Of a stretch of DNA of 64,000 nucleotides, positions 16,357 to 25,746 are shown piece by piece (positions within the stretch are counted from its first letter, which is position 1; each line of letters starts with the position of its first letter). The notes below the pieces were generated by a model. It was not told the origin of the DNA. It made no database searches and was given only the letters and a program-made list of their open reading frames with translations. Source of the stretch: Alentia gelatinosa (Eukaryota; Annelida; Polychaeta; Phyllodocida; Polynoidae); the NCBI GenBank assembly GCA_950022655.1, contig OX465584.1, forward strand, positions 58,810,335 through 58,874,334, written 5' to 3'. The position numbers were made by a program, and so were the translations under genes.

Positions 16357-19300
16357 TCAATATCCAAAAGGTAGTGTGGTACCGTCAACAAACACAATAC
16401 GTTTGGAATAAACACACTGAAATGTTTTCACTAATGTTCTGTTAAAAATAGTAGAGTTAGACTTATTCCTTAAAATAGCAGTTCCTCCAGCAACTTTGAG
16501 AAAGGGGACACCGTTTTTTTTATTTTTTTCACAACCTGACTGAACCTCTGAATCATCGGTAACAGTTGATTGATACAGTCTTAACATTGAATCTAGATTT
16601 AAAACAGCACTGGCTTTATAATTTAATCGGATACCTTTTACCTTACACACTGGTGGAGTTCCCTGAGTATTAACATTATAACAGTAACTTTTTGGTCCTG
16701 CTGAAAGGAATTCTGTAATGAAAGTGTTACTGTTAGGTAACTCATCTGTTAAATCACCAAGGAAATCTCCTAAAGGGGGATCTTCAGTTGAGGGGGATGA
16801 AAGGAAAATCACCGAATCAGTATCATGATATAAGTTCCTCTCACCTAACTGATCTAAAAGCTCATATAATTTTAAACGAGCATGGGTTGTAGTGTAAGCT
16901 GCTATTATAACATTTACATTCTTGGATGATTGTACAAATTCCTCACGGTGTTTGTACTGTACTCTAATCACCTCTTCACCCATCAGCTGTATATCCTGAA
17001 CTGTAACACCTTCCGAGGTTATAAGTTTGAAGTATTCAACTGCCTTAGTTGTATGCAATGTCTGAGTCATGTTCTCTCTCTGCCCGAATTTTCCCCAGAA
17101 TGAATTCAACATTAGTTTACTTAAAGACCTCATACCAGGGTTTTTTGAAATTCTATCATGATCAAGCGACACACCTTCCTTTTCAAAATATGTGTCAATG
17201 TACTCCTGCTTACTTTCATCCGTGGTACACCATTCAGGCCATCCTGAAGATTCTTGCTTTATTTTAAGAAAAGAATCTACATAGCTGGAGAAGAGACCTC
17301 CGGACTTAAGGGGATCGTATACACTAACGGATGAGAAATGAGATATTTCATGTATGGTCATAATTTTATATCCTTTACCAAGAGCAACCGTTACCTCTCT
17401 TATCACCCATGTCCCTGACAATGATCGCTGTTTCTCACTGTGTCTACACGGTGCGTATTCATCAGGAGTTATTGATTTGAATAAACCGTCATACTCCGTG
17501 ATGCAGGTTCTGCATAGAGGAAACAGTAGTTTACCATTGTATCTGTATGGTAATACAGGGTGAAAGAGGTTTCGAGGCGGTGCAATTCTACATTTAATAA
17601 GACCTTCATACTTACTGAGATCTAGATCACAGTGAGGTTGGGGGAGGTCCTGACCTAAAATCTTTTCAGGATGTCCTACGGGGTACGGACAGTATTTGTT
17701 TACATAAGGATAGAGAGAGGTGACATCATAGTATTTTATCTGTTCACCATCACATTCATTAACCTTATGATAACATTTGATACAATCTGTCCGACCTCCG
17801 AAGAATGCATCGCGCGGTTGTAATGGTGATTCTATCTCAACACCTGTCATTATCTCTGCATACTCGTCAGTTTTTTGAAGTTCCTTAAATTCACATGACC
17901 ACATCTCTATAACAGTGTACCCTTTCCTTATTATCTCATTTCTGCGTCGTCGTGTTTGCTCATACAAACTACCCATAGTCCTTCTGGATAAAGGGTTCAT
18001 AGTAGAGGTTGCAAAACAACTTTGGTGACCGTGTAAGAAGCACCCATGATACTGTAGAACAGTACGAGTATCATCCTGAACAAATCCGTCAACCCCACCA
18101 GAACCTATCCTTTTTTCCCCACCTGTACGACGCGCATGTTGTACTGTGACTCCATGTTTTCTCTCATAGAAAGTTAACCATAGAAGCGACTCGTTGGAAT
18201 GAATATCTACTGCATTGTAAGGTGGAAGGATTGCAACAGTGTCAGCAGGAAGAAACTTTGTTCTATAAACAAGATTGCATGCTGAAGCTATTGTAATGCA
18301 CGATTCGTAAGGGTCGACACCACTTATACTTGGTACAGTGTCATCATCATCTTCACAAATACCATTTCCTGTATGGAGTAACATGCTTATAGGTTTAATA
18401 TCTGATGTCATCCTTAGAAACATCTGCCTGAATTTCATACAAGCCTCCTTCAGAATTAAAACATCATTGGTACAATATTTGATGAGTTCCACCTTCATCT
18501 CAAAGAGATCTAGTTTATGGACGTTATACCAGATAAAAATGTTTTTTCTGTTCTCAACAGACATGCTATCTGGAGAATAAAACCTGTGGTGAGGTAGAAA
18601 CGGTTGCTTCACATATTGATTTGCAGGTTTGTTAAACAGATGCGGGAAATATCCCTTATCCTCACAACGTAGATTCAATGTTTTTGGTAATTTTGATAAA
18701 GCCATTGGTAAAAAGTTTATGGAATCGAGGAATCTCATCTTATACCGAGGTACAGTGAGATGCATAACTTTAGCACCGCAATAGATTATTTTTGGTGGCA
18801 TACCATTAGCGTATAAGTACTCTATAACAAAATATGAATCATAACCTTTAAAATTATGACATATAACTATAGAATTCATGTTGTTCTTAGAAAAAAGCCA
18901 TGAACAAAATTCAGTAACACAATTCACCCCATGAAAGACCAAGTCTTTATCACCACAGTTAAGACAGATGTCCTCATTGTTTGAAGGGGAATAACAGAGG
19001 TCGCACGTTATTTTTACCACACAGAGATTAGGTTTATGTATCCCAGTGTCCTGCATACACTCAAAATCGAAGAATATAAATTTTCGGTGTTTCTCCTCTT
19101 CTGTATCACCCTTTTTCTTTTTATCACAGTCACTGACACTGTCAATCTTCTTCGTTTGTTCAAAGGGGTGATAGGGTGAGTTCGAATTTTTGTTTTTTAA
19201 AACTATACCTCTACCAGTAGTACCACAAGGGTCACTTCCATACAGTCCTTCACCTACAGGTCTCATGAAGCATTTATGATCCTCCTCAAAGTACCCTACA

Positions 19301-20772
19301 CATGTGGAGCAGTACCTTTCACCACAACTGTGGTGTGAAAAACGGCGTTTCTGAACAAGTTTTTTACATCCGACACATTTCTTCATCCTATCACATAAAC
19401 TACCTCCTAAACGACGCTTGTTTAGGTTCTTCAGGTGATTGGTATAGCAATCATTACCCATAAAGAACCTGTTACACTTCACACAATGCACCCATTTTTC
19501 CTGTCTTTGAGGTGTTTGGGAAGAATCAGAATGAGACTGTGTATGAGACTGTGTAGTGTGTGTTTGGGAGGGATCAGGATGAGACTGTGTAGTATGCTGT
19601 ATATGCGGTAATCTGCATATATTACAGGGTTCCGAACAATTATGTGGAATAGTATTGTAGGCTTTCCTACACTTGAAACAGAACCGGTTTCTATCAAAAA
19701 ACCCTGGTAATTTTGTAATGACATCATAATGGTCATCATGGTGGAATAAAATCAACCTTCTTGAGGCCTGTATATTACCCTCAAAAATGATGGTGTCGAG
19801 ATGATTCTTAGAAAACACTACAATAGAGAAATCTTTCAAACATTTTTGAAATTTTTCTAACTCTTTCATACCGCAAGGACCTTCATCAACTCCTGCATCC
19901 CTCATTAAAATTAGGGCTTCTCTTCTCTGAATTTGTAATCCCCGTGTGAAGTAGGCTTTCTTAGAGCTGTTAGTCACATGAGCTCGTGCAGTAACTAATG
20001 CTAAGGCACAGCATATTTCACTATTTCTGTTCTTAATAGTGATAACTGATCTTCTAGATTTCAAAGTCTTGTTGAGGTTATGATTCTGCTCTGCTGAAAA
20101 ACCAGCTCCTCGCGGAGGTACAACATGTGTGACATAGACATGCATGTTCTTGTTGATAGGAAATTCCTCATAACTCTGGAGCACTCGTGCAATTTCAGCT
20201 ATAATAACATCAACAGTTAAAACATCAACAAACATTAAAGGAATTTGTACTGGGTAGTCTAAAACAGGATTATCTATAGTAAGACGAATCATATCCCTTT
20301 CATGCATATGTTCTGTAACTGAAGCAATGAGGTCTCTGAAAACTCTATATAACAAGCGTAAAACATTTGTTATATATACAATATTTAAGTCCTTCATCTG
20401 AAAAGTATACACTGTAGATGTTGTATTGAATTTTGTTGAAAGCACCTCGTTAACCTTTTCAAGCTTGTAAATATTGCTTGTGTCAGTCTCCAAAAGCTCA
20501 GTTAACCGTGTTCTTTCAAGATCCTCCTCATTACCATTATTATCACCACCATCCCCATCAACTGTAGCTGCTGCTGCTGCTGCTACTGCGTCAGCATGAC
20601 CATGTGTTTCCATATGACGTTTCAGTATATCCTTCCTAGTGAACGCTTTCCCGCATGAAATACATGTATGCATGTTATTGTGTTCTTTCTGATAGTGTTT
20701 TTTCTGTATATGCCTATCCAGGTTATATCTTCTGCTAAATTTCTTACCACATTTCAAACATGAATACTCCAT
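16357..20772 (-). CDS. polB: Polinton protein-primed family B DNA polymerase with N-terminal C2H2 zinc fingers
   Basis: 1471 aa, intact from an ATG at 20772. Two classical C2H2 fingers occupy residues 1-58 (CLKCGKKF ... HIQKKH and CISCGKAF ... HMETH), followed by an Ala/Gly/Asp linker. A further Cys/His cluster lies near 370-500. The 3'-5' exonuclease motifs are FFDFECM (about 568), HNFKGYDSYF (about 642) and YCTNDVLIL (about 766). Polymerase motif A is YYDVTSLYPY (about 1017), motif B region LSKLMLNSFWGKFGQ (about 1225), motif C YHDTDSV (about 1317), with KVKGIRLNYKA further on. This enzyme copies the linear element from a terminal protein primer. All catalytic residues appear present. The minus orientation relative to capsid and integrase genes is usual for Polintons. 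Confidence 0.95.
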   Translation of the reverse strand: MEYSCLKCGKKFSRRYNLDRHIQKKHYQKEHNNMHTCISCGKAFTRKDILKRHMETHGHADAVAAAAAATVDGDGGDNNGNEEDLERTRLTELLETDTSNIYKLEKVNEVLSTKFNTTSTVYTFQMKDLNIVYITNVLRLLYRVFRDLIASVTEHMHERDMIRLTIDNPVLDYPVQIPLMFVDVLTVDVIIAEIARVLQSYEEFPINKNMHVYVTHVVPPRGAGFSAEQNHNLNKTLKSRRSVITIKNRNSEICCALALVTARAHVTNSSKKAYFTRGLQIQRREALILMRDAGVDEGPCGMKELEKFQKCLKDFSIVVFSKNHLDTIIFEGNIQASRRLILFHHDDHYDVITKLPGFFDRNRFCFKCRKAYNTIPHNCSEPCNICRLPHIQHTTQSHPDPSQTHTTQSHTQSHSDSSQTPQRQEKWVHCVKCNRFFMGNDCYTNHLKNLNKRRLGGSLCDRMKKCVGCKKLVQKRRFSHHSCGERYCSTCVGYFEEDHKCFMRPVGEGLYGSDPCGTTGRGIVLKNKNSNSPYHPFEQTKKIDSVSDCDKKKKGDTEEEKHRKFIFFDFECMQDTGIHKPNLCVVKITCDLCYSPSNNEDICLNCGDKDLVFHGVNCVTEFCSWLFSKNNMNSIVICHNFKGYDSYFVIEYLYANGMPPKIIYCGAKVMHLTVPRYKMRFLDSINFLPMALSKLPKTLNLRCEDKGYFPHLFNKPANQYVKQPFLPHHRFYSPDSMSVENRKNIFIWYNVHKLDLFEMKVELIKYCTNDVLILKEACMKFRQMFLRMTSDIKPISMLLHTGNGICEDDDDTVPSISGVDPYESCITIASACNLVYRTKFLPADTVAILPPYNAVDIHSNESLLWLTFYERKHGVTVQHARRTGGEKRIGSGGVDGFVQDDTRTVLQYHGCFLHGHQSCFATSTMNPLSRRTMGSLYEQTRRRRNEIIRKGYTVIEMWSCEFKELQKTDEYAEIMTGVEIESPLQPRDAFFGGRTDCIKCYHKVNECDGEQIKYYDVTSLYPYVNKYCPYPVGHPEKILGQDLPQPHCDLDLSKYEGLIKCRIAPPRNLFHPVLPYRYNGKLLFPLCRTCITEYDGLFKSITPDEYAPCRHSEKQRSLSGTWVIREVTVALGKGYKIMTIHEISHFSSVSVYDPLKSGGLFSSYVDSFLKIKQESSGWPEWCTTDESKQEYIDTYFEKEGVSLDHDRISKNPGMRSLSKLMLNSFWGKFGQRENMTQTLHTTKAVEYFKLITSEGVTVQDIQLMGEEVIRVQYKHREEFVQSSKNVNVIIAAYTTTHARLKLYELLDQLGERNLYHDTDSVIFLSSPSTEDPPLGDFLGDLTDELPNSNTFITEFLSAGPKSYCYNVNTQGTPPVCKVKGIRLNYKASAVLNLDSMLRLYQSTVTDDSEVQSGCEKNKKNGVPFLKVAGGTAILRNKSNSTIFNRTLVKTFQCVYSKRIVFVDGTTLPFGY

Positions 20773-20814
20773 GCTGAATGGTTACTGAATATACAGCTCT
20801 TTTACAACCTTATA

Positions 20815-21306
20815 TTACAGTACCTCTCCTTCTTCTTCTTCTTGTATCTCGGCTAATTCCCTTTCCAGATAATCAGGATCATAAATTCCTCTGTAAAACC
20901 CTAAACCTTGTTTAAGCTCCTCTTCAGGGTCTAGGTTTAAAACACATGAGCGTCTTATATCATTACAGATCTTATCCTTCTTAAAGAGGTTTTCCAAGAG
21001 CTGTAATAGAGTTCTCAAGAATCCTGTTTCTATAGAAAGCAATGAATAGTCAATAGATCTTATCCTCTCTGTTTCTCTATAGATGTTTCGAAAAGTGAAA
21101 CTGAACCATGTCTTAATATATCTGATATAAAGCATTTTCAGTTCTATATCAACATCCTGTTTATAACTACAAGGTTTTACCCATCTTGAGGTCTGTAAGG
21201 ATATCAGGTAAGGATGAAATATGTGTACAATATCGTGGGTCCAATACTCTATTTTGATATTGTTTATATCAGATGTAGCAAACTGTACACTCAACCGATG
21301 GGTTTC
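20815..21306 (-). CDS. Polinton hypothetical protein, N-terminus lost in assembly gap
   Basis: The minus-strand frame ends at 20815 and is open up to the N gap at 21307; no ATG is seen, so the protein starts inside the gap. At least 163 residues are visible, including IEYWTHDIVHIFHPYL, TWFSFTFRNIYRE, a helical Leu-rich segment (FLRTLLQLLENLFKK) and an acidic C-terminus (ELAEIQEEEEGEVL). It ends 43 nt before the polymerase start, so both could be cotranscribed. No family recognised; it could be the terminal gene next to the right inverted repeat. Confidence 0.5.
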   Translation of the reverse strand, partial: ETHRLSVQFATSDINNIKIEYWTHDIVHIFHPYLISLQTSRWVKPCSYKQDVDIELKMLYIRYIKTWFSFTFRNIYRETERIRSIDYSLLSIETGFLRTLLQLLENLFKKDKICNDIRRSCVLNLDPEEELKQGLGFYRGIYDPDYLERELAEIQEEEEGEVL

Positions 21307-21506
21307 NNNNNNNNNNNNNNNNNNNNNNNNNNNNNNNNNNNNNNNNNNNNNNNNNNNNNNNNNNNNNNNNNNNNNNNNNNNNNNNNNNNNNNNNNNNNNN
21401 NNNNNNNNNNNNNNNNNNNNNNNNNNNNNNNNNNNNNNNNNNNNNNNNNNNNNNNNNNNNNNNNNNNNNNNNNNNNNNNNNNNNNNNNNNNNNNNNNNNN
21501 NNNNNN
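21307..21506. other. Assembly gap (200 N)
   Basis: Exactly 200 N, likely a placeholder of unknown true size. It hides the start of the minus-strand hypothetical gene and the right end of the Polinton; satellite DNA begins immediately after. Confidence 0.98.
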
Positions 21507-22038
21507 GTCTAGTGTAAATGTCTGAAAATATTCTTGGGGCACCACCTGAGGACTATTGGCTAGGCGATCTTCAGTCGTCACGTTTTAGTTGTCTAATGTA
21601 AACACCATGTTGGGGTACCACCTGGCGACTATTGGCTAGATGATCTACATAGTCACATTTTCTGTCGTCCAGTGTAAACGCCAGGTTAGGACACCACCTG
21701 ATGACTATTGGCTAGACGATCTACAGTCGTCACGTTTTAGTTGTCTAATGTAAACGCCGGATTGGGGCACCACCTGAGGATTATTGGCTAGACAATTTAC
21801 AGTCGTCATGTTTTAGTCGTATAGTGTAAACGCCGGATTAGGGTACCACCTGACGACTATTGGCTAGACCATCTAGTCGTCACGTTTTAGTGGTCTAAAT
21901 GTAAATCTCGGTTAGGACACCACCTGACGACTATTGGCTAGGCGATCTACAGTCGTCACGTTTTAGTGGTCTAAATGTAAATCTCGGTTAGGACACCACC
22001 TGACTACTATTGGCTAGGCGATCCACAGTCGTCACATT
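21507..22038. repeat. 76-bp satellite array, seven copies
   Basis: The marker accacctg occurs at 21541, 21617, 21693, 21769, 21845, 21919 and 21995 (spacings 76, 76, 76, 76, 74, 76). Each unit reads roughly ACCACCTGACGACTATTGGC, then a gatctacagtcgtcac block and a gtctaatgtaaac block. The LTR element at 22039 is inserted in it; satellite sequence resumes after the 3' LTR at 34581. Confidence 0.95.
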
Positions 22039-22590
22039 TGTAGGGGTCAGGGCAGTCGAGCAGCGTTGTTTCACTTTAGAACTAGGTGGCGCGAGTGCCG
22101 ATCCTTGCTGTGCGGTATGGCCGGCGGACCCGCAGTATGCAAATGCTGCGGGTTCACCCGCATTACGTAACTCGGCCGCTATATAAGGTCAAGTCCACAG
22201 CAGGTTGACAGGACTTCTCACGGTGCCTCTTTACGGAGTGAACGTCTGAAGCCTCACAAGTTGGTTAGGTTGTGTTGAAACACCTTTCAACGTTGAAGAG
22301 ACCAGTATCTCTTCCCGCGCTAGTTGGTGCCCCATAGCACCAACGGATTGTGTATTACTTCCAGTAATAAACGAACGGTAAACTGAAACTGTCCGGAGTC
22401 TGGTTTTCTATTCGCGGTTAAGCGGTAGTTGGTAGATCTCGGATCTCCCTCCCTTCTCCAGTGGGTAAAGCCGAACCCACCTGTATTGGCACGGTAAGTA
22501 CAGGGTAGCGACTAGTCTCGGAACCTCTGGTCGGCTGACGACCGCGGAGAGTGGTAACACACTTTCAGCGACTAGAGGGTAACCGCTACA
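22039..22590 (+). repeat. 5' LTR
   Basis: 552 bp, starting TGTAG and ending CTACA (inverted ends). It contains TATATAAG at 22180, as expected for the U3 promoter, an R/U5-region hairpin at 22323-22344 (stem GTTGGTGC/GCACCAAC, loop CCCATA) and a possible AATAAA-like signal at 22367 (taataaac). Confidence 0.95.
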
Positions 22591-22608
22591 TTGGTGCCGT
22601 GACCAGGA
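22591..22608 (+). promoter_or_regulatory. Primer-binding site
   Basis: TTGGTGCCGTGACCAGG follows the LTR directly, in the right place for a minus-strand primer site; TGG at its start would pair with a tRNA CCA end. I cannot assign the tRNA. A segment near the predicted transcript 5' end (22218-22227, TCACGGTGCC) can pair with its GGTGCCGTGA at 10 positions, two of them G-U. Confidence 0.7.
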
Positions 22609-22650
22609 TCTTTGGCTGCTTGCACAGCCGAAGATCACTGGAAAGGTAGG

Positions 22651-24441
22651 ATGGCGGAGAAGCCGGGTGTAAAAACCCGGTCAAAGATCGCGGAGCAGAG
22701 CCCTGCCGCAGAAGGCGTAGCCAGCCCGGAGAAGACACAAGATGTCCGTACGCCAGTGGCAGCTGCTAGCCAGTCGCGGAAGAAGGCTGCGAGGAACGTG
22801 GCTGAGCAACTAAGCTCAACCGTGCTCCACATGGGGACCCCTAGAGCGGACTCCATGGAAGAAAAGGACCTGGAAGGAGTAAGCCGAATAGGCGATTCCG
22901 AGGAGGGTCCTGAGCGTGGGGAAACCCCAGTAACCCGGCCTAAGATCGATTCTCGGATCGATCATGAAGCCGAGCAACGTCAAGCGAAGCAGCGTCTACT
23001 CGAAGAGCAAGATACTGCTAAGTTGATGTTGCAAGATGTGTATTCTCGGGCCAAGGTAGCCGCTGAGTCACTGCGAGTGCAGAAAGAACAGCTTGCTTTG
23101 GCCGAGGATCAAGAAAAGGCGGTATTGGCGCGCACACAGCGCGCAGAGGCAGACTATGCTTTAAAGTATAGGACTCCACCGCCAGGTTGGCAGAGTGTGA
23201 CCAAGGATCACGTATACTCCCCACAAGGGAATGCAACGGGTCCTCGTGTGTTTACTCCGCCACGAATAGATCGGAGACCTCCGATGGTGAACTTTGCTTC
23301 CCCAACGGACTCTCTGAGAGACTCTACGCATGCTAGTGATAGGGGAGTACCGTCTAATTCCGCGATAGCTGAATTAGGACTAAACCCTGTGCTTGCGGAG
23401 AGTAACGCGGATCGGGTGTTCAATCGATCTCTAGCACAGGCTAGGGATGTCCCGATTGTGAGACCGGCAGAAACGGCCAGACGTAACGCCATTATTCCGA
23501 AGCCTTTTGGTAAAGGAATGGTGTGGGAACACTGGTTTGCCGGGTTCTGTGAGGATGTCCAGTGCAATGGGTGGAGTACTACCGATGCATTGCCGTACCT
23601 CGTGAGAGCGTTGCGCGATGGACCCGGTGAGGCTGCTTTACACGCCTACCGGCGTTCAGCTACGCATGGATGGGATGCCCTTGTAGAAGTGGCGTCCTAT
23701 TACTGTGGGCAGCTAGTAACGCTGAACCCTCGTTCGACTTTTCTAAGTCGGATACAGGGTAAAGACGAGTCCGCCCGTGCTTACGGGTTAGCCTTACAGC
23801 AATTGCTGATGGAGGTTTACCCCGGTACTAGACTGGACTCACCGGCACTGCATGAGGATCTACAAACTCAGTTTGTGAAGGGTCTCAGAGACGAGGACAT
23901 CCGCACAGAGGTGGTCTCGAAATGGGAGCCTGGTATGACCCTCATACAGGTGTTGAAAATAGTGGACGCCTATGAACAAAGGTGTGCTCTGTTTGGACAG
24001 TATGGAAAACCTGCGAGTAAAACCCGGGTCGCCATGCTAACGCCATCCTGGGAACAGGATGAGTTGGCGACCGAAGAAACCAGCGACCCCGAAATGGAGG
24101 ATGTACTCTCCGCAGTGCGGTCAATGGTACTCGGACGCCGTGGTTTCCGCGGTAGGGGCCGTGGCCGGTTGAATCCAGGGAGGCCCAGAAATGGGAACCC
24201 TCAGGTGACAGAACAGGCCGTGGGTAAAGATTCCAAGGAATCACCTACTGTTACGGAATTGTTGCTGCAGATCAACGAAAGGTTATCGCAATTGGAGAAA
24301 AACCAATTGGATACTCGACGTTGTTGGCAGTGCGGAAAGACTGGGCACATTTCTCCGGAATGTCCCCAGAAGCTGGCTGCTGTAGAAACCACAGACGGCC
24401 CTCTAGCTTTGCCTCCCCCTCATGAGGATCCTGTAAACTAG
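22651..24441 (+). CDS. gag: Ty3/gypsy Gag polyprotein with CCHC zinc knuckle
   Basis: 596 aa from ATG 22651; the upstream in-frame extension lacks an ATG. Residues about 100-175 are a charged helical or coiled-coil region rich in Glu, Gln, Lys and Arg. A capsid-like central region lies around 280-450 (for example VWEHWFAGF, with QFVKGLRDEDIR later, typical of gypsy retrotransposon capsid domains). An Arg/Gly segment (GRRGFRGRGRGRL) precedes a zinc knuckle of CCHC type, CWQCGKTGHISPEC, at about 558-572. Gag assembles the particle and packages RNA. The frame is intact. Confidence 0.9.
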   Translation: MAEKPGVKTRSKIAEQSPAAEGVASPEKTQDVRTPVAAASQSRKKAARNVAEQLSSTVLHMGTPRADSMEEKDLEGVSRIGDSEEGPERGETPVTRPKIDSRIDHEAEQRQAKQRLLEEQDTAKLMLQDVYSRAKVAAESLRVQKEQLALAEDQEKAVLARTQRAEADYALKYRTPPPGWQSVTKDHVYSPQGNATGPRVFTPPRIDRRPPMVNFASPTDSLRDSTHASDRGVPSNSAIAELGLNPVLAESNADRVFNRSLAQARDVPIVRPAETARRNAIIPKPFGKGMVWEHWFAGFCEDVQCNGWSTTDALPYLVRALRDGPGEAALHAYRRSATHGWDALVEVASYYCGQLVTLNPRSTFLSRIQGKDESARAYGLALQQLLMEVYPGTRLDSPALHEDLQTQFVKGLRDEDIRTEVVSKWEPGMTLIQVLKIVDAYEQRCALFGQYGKPASKTRVAMLTPSWEQDELATEETSDPEMEDVLSAVRSMVLGRRGFRGRGRGRLNPGRPRNGNPQVTEQAVGKDSKESPTVTELLLQINERLSQLEKNQLDTRRCWQCGKTGHISPECPQKLAAVETTDGPLALPPPHEDPVN

Positions 24442-24446
24442 AACGG

Positions 24447-25188
24447 GCTACGGTAATAGGAGAAAACGCCCTAACTGTGGCCGAACTATGTCTTAGTTCG
24501 AGGTCACCTGTGGTGGACGTTCGCCCCTCCGCCTGCGGCGTCGGGGCGAACGTCCACCACAGGTGACAGGTGACTGAGAACTAAGACGTAGTTCTGGTCA
24601 CAGTCAGGACGTTTTCTTATTATTACATACCTTTATTCGATCAGAAAGACGCCATTAATCGAGATCTCAAGTCACAACAGTTCCATGTTGTCACTGTCTG
24701 CTACAAACCGGAAGTTGCACAGGATGTGCGCGTTGCGCATGCGCGATAACACTGTCACTCGCCGAACGGATGTTTGGTTGCTTTTCGGTAGGCGTGCACT
24801 TAACAGAAAATGCGATTGGAGAGCAGAGGGAGTACCGTCCGGGAATCAGCGTAAACTTGTCTGTGCGTCCCCCATTGCAGACCAAGTCGAATGGCGTGTT
24901 GTTATTATCGATGATTTCAACATATTTACAAAGTTTAAACTGTTCTAACTTGTTATCACCTGCTGTGTGCCTTGATATTTGATCATTACGCACTTGTACT
25001 AGTGACAGGGGGCCTGTATCGCGATGACGTCAAATACGCACGCCTATCGCGTTGCGGCGAGTTAGTTACATACACGTTAGAATCGTGCAGTGCGACAAAG
25101 CGCAGTGTAGTGGGCCGTAGTCGCGATATACTACACCCCCGTGAGAGGGTCGTATATGACTGACGTTCGGCTATAGGTATGTAATAAT
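24447..25188. mobile_element. Foldback/MITE insertion between gag and pol
   Basis: The left part (24451-24632) is a palindrome with a perfect 25-bp central stem (24503-24527 paired with 24543-24567) and ends in cgttttcttattattacata followed by cct. The right end (25175-25188) is the inverse, aggtatgtaataa. The element at 54182-54491 has the same plan and the same end sequences. No gene lies inside. The insertion separates gag from the protease frame, but the pol frame is open from about 25160 onward. Confidence 0.7.
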
Positions 25189-25252
25189 TGGCGAGACAGT
25201 AGCCCCTGCAACTGTACGCCTGAGTACACAAACTGGAGAACCAGCGAGTAAA

Positions 25253-25693
25253 GTGAATCTTACTCGGACCAGAGAGGAAGAGATTTCGAGTCAGATTGCT
25301 ACAATTTGTTCTCGCTATCTATCTCCGAGACATCCCTGCTTACAATGGTTACGCCAGCGTGGCTGGGACCTCGGGACCCTCGATGGTATTTCCCGGTTTA
25401 TTCAGCAGCCTTCTCCTCTAGGGGGGAGACGATGGTATGTGCCTGTGAGAATTCAGGGGTTGAAAGTAGATTTGTTGGTTGATACGGGAGCAAGCCGCTC
25501 TGTGTTGAACCACAGTTTATATAAGACTTTTGAATTTGATCCGGAATGTAAAGTTTCGGAAGCAAGTGCAAGGGCTGCTAATGGTACTCCGTTGAAGTGC
25601 TACGGCAAAGTGATTATCCCGATCTCAGTAGGTAACACTGAATTAGTGTGGAGTCCCATACTCAGTGATATCGAAGAGAATGGAATAATCTGA
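25253..25693 (+). pseudogene. pol: Gypsy pol: aspartic protease segment
   Basis: Holds the retropepsin active-site motif VDLLVDTGASRSVL at about residues 70-83. The preceding frame is open from about 25160, so the true start is upstream of 25253. An in-frame TGA at 25691-25693 cuts the frame in the flap/C-terminal region (after EENGII); coding similarity continues (IDFQALYGVSLDL), after which a frame change near 25745 leads into the RT frame. The protease would process Gag and Pol. Broken in this copy. Confidence 0.82.
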
Positions 25694-25746
25694 ATAGACT
25701 TCCAAGCGTTGTATGGAGTGTCATTGGACCTTCAGCAAGGCCTGCT

